Shown here piece after piece: positions 31,134 through 38,427 of a DNA stretch of 40,977 nt. The position numbers and the translations under genes were made by a program. The DNA is from a virus. The notes under the pieces are model-generated. The model made no database searches and had not been told where the DNA came from. It saw only the letters and a list, made by a program, of their open reading frames with translations. The DNA is taken from the IMG/VR virus record IMGVR_UViG_3300017967_000062, positions 1 to 40,977 of that record; one strand, 5' to 3'. How positions within the stretch are numbered: the stretch's first letter is position 1; the number at the start of each line of letters is the position of its first letter.

Positions 31134-32639
31134 TTAACCTCTATTTGGTTCTTGTATTACTTCTGTGTTTTGCGCCGGAGACTCTTGAGCAGGAGCCTCG
31201 GCTCTCTGTGTATTCTTTGCAAACGTATCTGGAGTACCAATGCCAGGCTCGGCTCCATTTAAATGTTCATGACCGTCCCATGGCTCGTGTTCTGGCACAC
31301 GTTGTGACGGTTCTGCGTCGGCTGCCTCTGATGGTTCAGTTGCAGTAGGACCGTTTTGTTCTATTGGTCCTGTGAATGTATGTTTACCTGCGGTCCAATG
31401 TGTATTGGCAGCGCCTAATCTAGTGTCGCCGCCAGATTTTACGTCAACTAATCCGCCTGTTGTAAGTTTTCCGTCTGTACCTACTTTTATTTCCCAATTT
31501 GCATCAGCAGATTGAAAAATATTTGCGCCAGCTTTCATATGTATATCTGCGCCAGCTTCGAAATACATACTTCCATCTGCTTTAAAATTCATATTAGACT
31601 CAGTATGTACACTTACATCACTAGCGGCATAAATGTCTACTTTACCATTACTGCTTAATTCTATCCATGCAGTGCCTCTGCTATTGCCTATATAGATAAA
31701 GTCTTCAGTATTATGCATTAATATCTGATGGCCAGTTCTAGTTCTTAGTCTAACTAATTCGTTATGAGGTCTAGTTACATCACCATCTGTTTCGCCACCT
31801 TCAGCATTTGCGTATTCTGGAGGTGTTGCATCTGGGCCGCCTGGAGGACCTTTTCTAAGTAACGATGGATCGCCGTCATCAAATACTAGACTAGTTCCGC
31901 CTAGTCTATTATGAGCTGTTGTTGTTTGAGCAAATTTTTCTCCATACCTAGCTTTAGGTGCACCGTCTCTTCTATCTTGCGGTCCAGGTGTGCTTATACC
32001 AAAAACAGTACTAGGTACTTCTCGTCTAGCACTAGAAGAAGTTAAACCTCTAAATTCATCTTCGAGTAATCCTTGTTCTTGCAAAAAATCTTGTGCATCT
32101 GTGTTGACTGGTTTAATAAATTTCGTTGCGTCTCTTCCGCTAGCTGTTTCTGTTTTTTTATTAAATTCTCCAACAGGCAATTTTTTAGAACTATCTTGAT
32201 CATTAAACGTTGTTGCAGGAGCACCTGCCGGTAACATAAAATTAGTATATTCTTCTTGAATGCAACCTATCCAAAAGTACTGTCCGCCTTCTGCACAAAT
32301 AACTAAAACCTGAGTTCCTATATCAGGAGGTACTGCCCAAAATCCGTAACTTTTTTGACTAAACTGATGTCCTCCGTTAGCTGTCAGCCCGTTATAAGGC
32401 GTAATACCATAAAACGGACTTAGGTAACTGCAAGGTACAGACTTACCCGGAGTATCTGGTGAGTTACCAGAACCTGCTTTAGTTTGTATTAATACTTCTA
32501 ATCTACCTGCATATGTAGTATCTAAATGATTAGTAACAACTCCAATAAACGGGCCAGGATTGTTAGCACCTGAGGTGTCAACAGCAGAGGATACTGTACG
32601 TGTTTCTTGTCCGGTATTTTGATTAACTGGGTCTGTCAT
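31134..32639 (-). CDS. 5: Baseplate hub/spike protein gp5-like, no lysozyme domain (501 aa)
   Basis: The N-terminal segment PFIGVVTNHLDTTYAGRLEV (about residues 29-48) and the region to about 130 (FWAVPPDIGTQVLVI, YFWIGCIQ) are the OB-fold of gp5/VgrG proteins. Residues about 300-415 are a beta-helical needle: ILMHNTEDFIYIGN, then runs of short strands such as VDIYAASDVSVHTES, MYFEAGADIHMKAGA and DVKSGGDTRLG. The linker between them (about 130-290) is Pro/Gly/Asp-rich and shows no T4 lysozyme-like motif, whereas T4 gp5 has a muramidase between OB-fold and needle. The C-terminal 85 residues are Glu/Pro-rich and probably disordered. It forms the trimeric membrane-piercing tip, as inferred from the family. 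Confidence 0.85.
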   Translation of the reverse strand: MTDPVNQNTGQETRTVSSAVDTSGANNPGPFIGVVTNHLDTTYAGRLEVLIQTKAGSGNSPDTPGKSVPCSYLSPFYGITPYNGLTANGGHQFSQKSYGFWAVPPDIGTQVLVICAEGGQYFWIGCIQEEYTNFMLPAGAPATTFNDQDSSKKLPVGEFNKKTETASGRDATKFIKPVNTDAQDFLQEQGLLEDEFRGLTSSSARREVPSTVFGISTPGPQDRRDGAPKARYGEKFAQTTTAHNRLGGTSLVFDDGDPSLLRKGPPGGPDATPPEYANAEGGETDGDVTRPHNELVRLRTRTGHQILMHNTEDFIYIGNSRGTAWIELSSNGKVDIYAASDVSVHTESNMNFKADGSMYFEAGADIHMKAGANIFQSADANWEIKVGTDGKLTTGGLVDVKSGGDTRLGAANTHWTAGKHTFTGPIEQNGPTATEPSEAADAEPSQRVPEHEPWDGHEHLNGAEPGIGTPDTFAKNTQRAEAPAQESPAQNTEVIQEPNRG

Positions 32640-32641
32640 TA

Positions 32642-35335
32642 TTAGAATCCTATATTAGCACCGTTTTCTCTTGCTTGTAAAATATTATTAATTCTTTGTT
32701 CTTCATTTCTTCTTGCAATTATGCGCTGTGCCGCGGCTTCGTCGCCTGCGCCAGATTCAACATCAGCGCCGCTGTCGTCTGTGTTAGGATTTGCCGAGCC
32801 TGAACCGTTAGCATTTGTACCTCCAGTTCCTCCTTGACTTCCGCTTTCTGCGTCTGCACCGTTAAAGGTGCCTGCTGGGCTTGAAGGTGTTTCTGCTATA
32901 GATGCGCCTCCTGCACCTTCTACTACTACTTCGTTATTTTGACTTGTTGCATCAGCAGTTACGTCATCTTCTTGGTTTCTGCGTCTAATTGTTTTCATCT
33001 CTTGAGTAAATTTTCCGCCGTTAAATTTGTTTAAAACATAAATTACTTGATATAATCCGCTAAATGCTCCAATTGGTTTTGTACCCAATCCCGGGAAGTC
33101 CATAAAGCCATCTGCGCCAATATCTAAGGGAGTTCTAAAATTAATTAATACATCTACTTCACCGGATTGATAATCCATTGTACCATCAGTTGTAAGATTC
33201 ATTGCTTCTGCAATTTCTCCTGCACTATAATTTCCCATTCCGCTATCTGCAATATAATAAGGGTCTCCCCATATTTCTAAATCTGCACTAATCAAATCAA
33301 CAGGGGAGTTAACTATTGCATCATTGAATGCTCTAGCAACTGCGGTCTCAGGATGATTTTGTACTGTTCCGCCTAAGCCTGTGTTAGATCTAGTACTTTG
33401 TCCTGTTGACGATGTTCCTGAGCTAGATCTGTTAGCATTATTTCCTACATTTCTACGATGCAATGGATGATCAGGAGCTTGTGTTAGAGAACTCGATCCA
33501 GCAGTTTGCTGGTCTTGTCCTAATTGTCCCATATCACTTTGTATTGCTGTAAAGAAGGCGCCATCAACTTGTATGTCAAAGTTTATAATATCGTCGTTGT
33601 CTCCAGTATAGATATAATCATACTGTTTTAATGCTTGACGTTTTAAATTTGATATACCCGGAGTAGGTGCTGTTGGCGAATTAATTCTTGAAGTATTAAT
33701 TTTATAAGGAACTACTCTATACACATAAACTTTTGGTGTCTTGCCTGTCTGATCAACATTTGCACTATCTGTTACATTGTAAACATCAGTTTCAATTCTA
33801 AACCAAGTTTTATTTCCGTTTTCATCAGATGCTTCTGTAACAAATTGTCTACCATACTCCGAAAGTAAAACTAATTCTTCAATTATATCTTGTATTCTAG
33901 TTCCCTTTTTAAAGTTTATTCTACGGCCTTCGTCACTAATTTGCATAGGTCCTCTTGTAAATATACCTTCGTTATTTTCATCCCTCACAAATGCAGGCCT
34001 GCCAAAATACTGTTGTCCGCTATCGAGATAACTTTTTACAATAGAAGAAGTTCCTATAGCATTCATGTTTGACCCTTCTTCTGCAAAATCACGAATACTT
34101 TCACCTATAGCACTACGTCTTACCGTAAGTCCAAGAATACTACTTAATTCTGCATCAAAATCATCAGGTATTTCTCCGCCTTGTATTCCAGATATTGTTT
34201 CGAAAATTTCTTGTCTTCTAGCATCGGTAAATTGTCTAAATTCAGTTGCAGTAGTTGCACCGCTGTCCTCTACAATTTGTCCTAGTAATCCTTCAGTTTC
34301 AGAACTTCTTTGTGTAGGGAAAAGAATAACAAACTGGTCAGCAGTAGAAACGCTTCCGGATTCTTCTTGTTCTACTTGTCTACTGTTTAACATTGTTGCT
34401 AAACTTTCTGCACCTGTTTGTAAAAACTGACCTATTGTTTCACCTTTTATGTCTATATCTTCTTTAATAGTTTGAACAGAATCAGATAGAGCTTGTTCAT
34501 GCCAGGGTATACCGTCAACTTGATATATACTTCCTCCGGCACTTGTATTAAATGTTGCAAGAGCTAATTTCATTGGAAACATTCTTTTTGTTTGCGGAAT
34601 AGAAATAGGATTGCCATTGTCGTCCCAACCTACAAATTCAACAGTAAGTAGATAAGGTGCTTCTAAATAATTTTTATGACCAGCTTGTAATGCGCTTATT
34701 TGTAATGTTTGTAAAAACATCCCCATCGAATAAGGTTCCATTACTTCAAAAGATAAACTAGTTGCATTGGTTTGTTTAGTTTGCGGGGTAGGAGCAATTA
34801 TTGTGTCAATTTGTACATTGTCAATAAAATATTCTGTAGTAATATTTCTTTCTTTTTCAAAAAGAGTTTTTACTTGATTGTTGCCTGTTCCGCCGCTTTT
34901 TAAAATAACAATACTAGGTCCGTTTTTTCTATAAGTTGCATCAGGATAATTAATTTCAAAATTAGTTAATGGACCAAATGTGAAAATATAGTTATAACTT
35001 GCAAATTGTGCTAATTTGTTTTTTAAAGGTCCGCCTGTATATCCTATACCTTTAGCACCAGGTTGAACTCCATTGATGCCGCCGCTTCCAACTCTATTTC
35101 CGCCTGCACTAGTACTGCCCCTTCCGAAGTTAAGTAAACCTCCAAACGCATCTGAGATAGCACCTTTGAGCTGATTGGCAGCGCCTTCTACTGCACTGTT
35201 TATACCGTCAACAAAAATATTAGGAGAATTCCTAATACCATTTATATCTGTCTCAATTTGTCTTCCAAAATCTTCTACAGACTGACCTAGCTGTCTAGCT
35301 CTTGCTTCTAAGTTTTGGATTCTAAAATCTGCCAT
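32642..35335 (-). CDS. Baseplate hub-like structural protein (897 aa)
   Basis: This large structural protein lies between gp53 and gp5 and is probably the hub partner of the gp5 spike. The N-terminal 60 residues are helical and coiled-coil-like (NLEARARQLGQSVEDFGRQI). A beta-rich domain follows at about 105-290 (YNYIFTFGPLTNFEINYPDA, LSFEVMEPYSMGMFLQTLQI, YLLTVEFVGWDDNGNPI). A low-complexity Ser/Thr/Gly/Asn segment lies at about 620-660. A final folded part is at about 670-790 (GEVDVLINFRTPLDIGADG, GLYQVIYVLNKFNGGKFTQE). The C-terminal about 60 residues are Gly/Ser/Asp-rich, then helical. I cannot align it to T4 gp27 by eye; gp27-like function is inferred from position and partner only. Confidence 0.7.
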   Translation of the reverse strand: MADFRIQNLEARARQLGQSVEDFGRQIETDINGIRNSPNIFVDGINSAVEGAANQLKGAISDAFGGLLNFGRGSTSAGGNRVGSGGINGVQPGAKGIGYTGGPLKNKLAQFASYNYIFTFGPLTNFEINYPDATYRKNGPSIVILKSGGTGNNQVKTLFEKERNITTEYFIDNVQIDTIIAPTPQTKQTNATSLSFEVMEPYSMGMFLQTLQISALQAGHKNYLEAPYLLTVEFVGWDDNGNPISIPQTKRMFPMKLALATFNTSAGGSIYQVDGIPWHEQALSDSVQTIKEDIDIKGETIGQFLQTGAESLATMLNSRQVEQEESGSVSTADQFVILFPTQRSSETEGLLGQIVEDSGATTATEFRQFTDARRQEIFETISGIQGGEIPDDFDAELSSILGLTVRRSAIGESIRDFAEEGSNMNAIGTSSIVKSYLDSGQQYFGRPAFVRDENNEGIFTRGPMQISDEGRRINFKKGTRIQDIIEELVLLSEYGRQFVTEASDENGNKTWFRIETDVYNVTDSANVDQTGKTPKVYVYRVVPYKINTSRINSPTAPTPGISNLKRQALKQYDYIYTGDNDDIINFDIQVDGAFFTAIQSDMGQLGQDQQTAGSSSLTQAPDHPLHRRNVGNNANRSSSGTSSTGQSTRSNTGLGGTVQNHPETAVARAFNDAIVNSPVDLISADLEIWGDPYYIADSGMGNYSAGEIAEAMNLTTDGTMDYQSGEVDVLINFRTPLDIGADGFMDFPGLGTKPIGAFSGLYQVIYVLNKFNGGKFTQEMKTIRRRNQEDDVTADATSQNNEVVVEGAGGASIAETPSSPAGTFNGADAESGSQGGTGGTNANGSGSANPNTDDSGADVESGAGDEAAAQRIIARRNEEQRINNILQARENGANIGF

Positions 35336-35336
35336 G

Positions 35337-35639
35337 TTAGATTCCTAAAGTATTTTTTAAGTTACTTTGTTTTGGCAAATAAATTTCTGTACCTGCAACA
35401 AAATCATATACAGGATCTTTTATGATATCCATATTTCGCTGTGCAAAGATCCAATATAATTTATGATCACCGTATAGGTCATAGGCAAGTAGATCTGGTC
35501 TATAAGTATACTGCGGTTCAATAGTATATAATATATCGTCATTCTCAGCCGGTACAGGTCTGATATTCAACGGACCTAAGTATTGTCCGTTGACTACTTT
35601 AGTTTTATAATAAGGACTGCTTTCGTTGTAAATTGCCAT
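35337..35639 (-). CDS. 53: Baseplate wedge subunit gp53-like (100 aa)
   Basis: The central segment RPDLLAYDLYGDHKLYWIFA (residues about 48-67) matches the LysM-like core of T4 gp53, which has RPEELANAIYGNPQLYWVL at the equivalent place. After it come DPVYDFVAGTEIYLP, a typical end of such short wedge/LysM-like proteins. At 100 residues it is about half the T4 length and lacks the C-terminal helical extension. In T4, gp53 joins wedges around the hub. Its ATG overlaps the TAA of the upstream gene (TAATG at 35637-35641), and it is followed 1 bp later by the hub-like gene. Confidence 0.85.
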   Translation of the reverse strand: MAIYNESSPYYKTKVVNGQYLGPLNIRPVPAENDDILYTIEPQYTYRPDLLAYDLYGDHKLYWIFAQRNMDIIKDPVYDFVAGTEIYLPKQSNLKNTLGI

Positions 35640-36448
35640 TATAAATATCCTGTTCCGCTATTTAAAACATATCCGCCTGACACAAATCTATCTAGGCTAA
35701 ACTTATTAACAGCATCTCTACTGTATGCAGGTACTAGTGTAACTGCAATAGTTGATCTAGCTGGTGCCCAAGAACCATTTGCACCTATGTCGGCTTTGAT
35801 ATAGTCAACTTCGCCGGTAAGTTCAACGTTAAAACTTTGTACTATTACTGGAACATTATTAAAAACATAATCACCGTATCCGTTGAGTTTCACAACTGGA
35901 GGAGGTGTACCTTTATTAGCACTATCACCGTAAGCCATTTTAGTAATACTTTTTAAATAATGTGTTGCCGCTATCCAATATAATGCTTCTTTAGAATTTT
36001 CAACTGTAAATTCACCTGTAATTGTAAACTGATCAACTTGGGCCGCCTCGAAAGCATAGAAAGGATAATTACTATGAGTAGGTTGTAAAGCATTATAATT
36101 AGCAGAATGAGTTATGTAAACACTAGGTGTGTATGGAAAAACCATAGCATTGCCAGTTTCAGCTAATGGCGCAAGGAGAACACTATCAGTGAATGGATTA
36201 GTAGGAGGCAAACTTAGACGTACACGCCAATCGGTACTGTTAGTTGAATTCCAAACAGCATTTGTAAATGAACCATCAGGTTTTTCAGCGCCAGGAAGCA
36301 GGTTTACTGCTCTTAGAACTTTTCCTAAATTAGTATCGTCGAGATAATCGACAACACCTTGTTTAGCTCTTTCTACTATGCGTGTTCCGAAAGTTTGTTC
36401 TTCAGAACCTTGTCTAACATCTCTACCTTGTGCGGGATTGTTTGCCAT
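35639..36448 (-). CDS. Tail-tube cap/initiator-like baseplate protein (gp48/gp54 type)
   Basis: The gene product is 269 residues with a charged helical N-terminus (about 1-50) and a beta-rich body: DWRVRLSLPPTNPF (about 72-85), VFPYTPSVYITHSANYNA, FYAFEAAQVDQFTITGEF, KEALYWIAATHYLKS and VPVIVQSFNVELTGEVDYI. This resembles the tube-like fold of baseplate-tube junction proteins (gp54, gp48) of T4-like phages, and the place at the head of the baseplate operon beside gp53 fits. I cannot decide between gp48 and gp54 from sequence. It is the first gene of the leftward structural block, with an AGGAG ribosome site (complement of 36456-36460) and a late-type box at 36469-36476. Confidence 0.7.
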   Translation of the reverse strand: MANNPAQGRDVRQGSEEQTFGTRIVERAKQGVVDYLDDTNLGKVLRAVNLLPGAEKPDGSFTNAVWNSTNSTDWRVRLSLPPTNPFTDSVLLAPLAETGNAMVFPYTPSVYITHSANYNALQPTHSNYPFYAFEAAQVDQFTITGEFTVENSKEALYWIAATHYLKSITKMAYGDSANKGTPPPVVKLNGYGDYVFNNVPVIVQSFNVELTGEVDYIKADIGANGSWAPARSTIAVTLVPAYSRDAVNKFSLDRFVSGGYVLNSGTGYL

Positions 36449-36468
36449 AAGTTGTCTCCTATATACAT

Positions 36469-36476
36469 TATTTAGT
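36469..36476 (-). promoter_or_regulatory. Late promoter-like box ACTAAATA for the baseplate operon
   Basis: The complement of 36469-36476 is ACTAAATA, six of eight positions of the T4 late consensus, 20 bp upstream of the leftward ATG at 36448. It abuts, with one base shared, the -35 hexamer of the rightward gp55 promoter. Confidence 0.5.
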
Positions 36477-36504
36477 TGACAAAATTAACTGCATATATTA
36501 TAAT
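36476..36504 (+). promoter_or_regulatory. Sigma-70-type promoter for gp55
   Basis: A perfect TTGACA (36476-36481), a 17-bp spacer and a perfect TATAAT (36499-36504) lie 24 bp before the gp55 ATG. An AGGAG ribosome site at 36519-36523 follows. Early use by host RNA polymerase is inferred from the match to the bacterial consensus. Confidence 0.85.
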
Positions 36505-36528
36505 AGTAACATAATTTTAGGAGTTTCG

Positions 36529-37362
36529 ATGAGAAAAGTTAATTATTTAAACAACAAGGACATTTTAGCGGAGATACACAAATCCAAAAGCTCTTTTTGC
36601 AGTTTTGTTGACCCTGAATACCATCAATTTGACATAATTTTACCAAGTATAGACAAAATCAATATTAGAACCATTGCAGAAGCAAAACGTAACAAAGCAA
36701 AAAGGCTTACTGTTGCAGAATTTGATAGAAGAAAACAAGCAGGAGAAAAAGTCAAGCAATCAGAATGCGAACACGACTATAAAAAAATTACAAAAGAAGA
36801 ACTAATTTTTCGTATTATGAGTTTTGACCATATTCCAGACGAACCTGGTCGCAAGAAAAATCCTAAAACAGTAGCAGACACAAAAGTAAAACTAAACTTT
36901 CCTCCATTTCAGCACTACAAATTTAATGATGAAGGAGAACTAGTATGTGTTGGTAAAAGTCATTGGGTAGGAGGAATGGAAAATGGAAATTTTGATCTTA
37001 GATCAGGAAAAGCAACAGAAAAATTAGCAAGAATGTGGATGAAGTTGTGTGATAGATATGCGACTAGAGGTAATGTTCGCGGATATACCTACAATGACGA
37101 AATGCGAGGACAAGCGATACTACAACTTGCACAAATTGGACTACAGTTTGACGAGTCAAAGTCCAACAACCCGTTTGCTTACTACACTGCGGCGGTCACA
37201 AACTCATTTGTACGTGTTATCAACATTGAAAAACGCAATCAAAACATTAGAGACGACATCCTCGAAATGAATGACCTAAATCCTAGTTATACTAGACAAC
37301 ACGCCGGAGAATGGGAAGCCGCAGTTGCAAGAGAAAAGGCAAAAAGTACTAATAACGGTTGA
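36529..37362 (+). CDS. 55: Late-transcription sigma factor gp55-like (277 aa)
   Basis: Residues about 162-245 carry the gp55/sigma region 2-like core: EKLARMWMKLCDRYA, GYTYNDEMRGQAILQLAQIG, then FDESKSNNPFAYYTAAVTNS and RVINIEKRNQNIRDDILE. T4 gp55 is a minimal sigma factor that directs host RNA polymerase to TATAAATA late promoters with the clamp as activator. At 277 residues this protein is longer than T4 gp55 (about 185) because of about 100-150 extra N-terminal residues (NNKDILAEIHKSK, AKRNKAKRLTV, FDHIPDEPGRKKNPKTVADT), a form I recall from other marine T4-likes. It has its own consensus early promoter and lies divergent from the late structural block. Its stop codon is built into the next promoter's -35. 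Confidence 0.92.
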   Translation: MRKVNYLNNKDILAEIHKSKSSFCSFVDPEYHQFDIILPSIDKINIRTIAEAKRNKAKRLTVAEFDRRKQAGEKVKQSECEHDYKKITKEELIFRIMSFDHIPDEPGRKKNPKTVADTKVKLNFPPFQHYKFNDEGELVCVGKSHWVGGMENGNFDLRSGKATEKLARMWMKLCDRYATRGNVRGYTYNDEMRGQAILQLAQIGLQFDESKSNNPFAYYTAAVTNSFVRVINIEKRNQNIRDDILEMNDLNPSYTRQHAGEWEAAVAREKAKSTNNG

Positions 37363-37387
37363 CATTGCTTTAAAAATAGCGTATTAT
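37359..37387 (+). promoter_or_regulatory. Sigma-70-type promoter for gp47-gp46
   Basis: TTGACA (37359-37364), a 17-bp spacer and TATTAT (37382-37387, five of six) lie 29 bp before the gp47 start. The TGA of the gp55 gene (37360-37362) forms part of the -35 hexamer. Confidence 0.75.
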
Positions 37388-37416
37388 ATACTAGATCAAT
37401 ATGGAGAAATTACGTT

Positions 37417-38427
37417 TTGTTTAAAAAAGCGGCTGTGTTTACCGATATTCACTTCGGTTTAAAAGGAAATAGCAGAGTACACAACGATGATTGTGAAGAA
37501 TTTGTAGATTGGTTTATAGAACAGGCAAAAGCTAACGGTTGTGAAACTGCAATCTTCTGTGGAGATTGGCATCATAACAGAAATAGTCTAAATCTAACTA
37601 CAATGGATGCAACTATTCGAAGTTTAGAAAAAATAGGTAAATCTTTTGAGAAGTTTTACATGTTTGTAGGCAATCATGACTTGTATTACAAAGACAAGCG
37701 TGATGTAAGTTCAACTATATTCGGAAAACATATTGATGGTGTTACATTTGTAGATGAAATCTATGAACAAGACGATGTAGCACTTGTTCCGTGGCTTGTC
37801 GGCGACGAATGGAAGAAGATTGAAAAAATTAAAGCCAAATATATGTTTGGACATTTTGAACTGCCGAGTTTCTATATGAATGCTATGGTGCAAATGCCTG
37901 ATCATGGTGATCTACGTGCTGAGCATTTTAAAAATCAAGACTATGTTTTTAGCGGGCACTTTCATAAACGTCAAGTACAAGGCAAAATACATTACATTGG
38001 TAATGCGTTTCCTCACAACTATGCAGATGCATGGGATGACGAACGCGGTATGATGATACTTGATAAAGAAAATGGTAAAGAACCTGAGTACATTAACTGG
38101 TGGAACTGTCCTAAGTATCGTACAACTACACTAAGCAAACTGTTGGATCCAAATGCAGACATTATAAAACCTAAAATGTATTTGCGTGTTACTATTGATG
38201 TTCCTATTAGTTACGAAGAAGCACAGTTTATCAAAGAAACATATATTTCTCAATATAATTGTAGAGAAATAACACTAATACCGCAAAAACAAATTGAAGA
38301 AATTACAACTGACTTAGATATCTCAGCATTTGAAAGTGTTGACGAAATTGTATCTAAAGAAATAACTGCAATTGATTCAGAAAACTTTAACAAAAAAATG
38401 TTACTAGACATTTACAATGAGTTATAA
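37417..38427 (+). CDS. 47: Recombination endonuclease subunit gp47 (Mre11-like)
   Basis: This is a calcineurin-like metallophosphoesterase of the Mre11/SbcD family. The metal-binding motifs are complete and in order: D10-x-H12 (FTDIHFG), GD at 49-50 (CGDWHHNR), GNHD at 85-88, H146 in FGHFE and GHFH at 180-183. With gp46 it forms the nuclease that resects DNA ends for phage recombination-dependent replication and host DNA breakdown. Length (336) equals T4 gp47 (about 339). The start is taken as TTG at 37417: no in-frame ATG lies upstream after the gp55 stop, the first in-frame internal Met is residue 63, beyond the first two motifs, and GGAG at 37403-37406 stands 10 bp before it. It is followed without gap by gp46. 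Confidence 0.93.
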   Translation: MFKKAAVFTDIHFGLKGNSRVHNDDCEEFVDWFIEQAKANGCETAIFCGDWHHNRNSLNLTTMDATIRSLEKIGKSFEKFYMFVGNHDLYYKDKRDVSSTIFGKHIDGVTFVDEIYEQDDVALVPWLVGDEWKKIEKIKAKYMFGHFELPSFYMNAMVQMPDHGDLRAEHFKNQDYVFSGHFHKRQVQGKIHYIGNAFPHNYADAWDDERGMMILDKENGKEPEYINWWNCPKYRTTTLSKLLDPNADIIKPKMYLRVTIDVPISYEEAQFIKETYISQYNCREITLIPQKQIEEITTDLDISAFESVDEIVSKEITAIDSENFNKKMLLDIYNEL

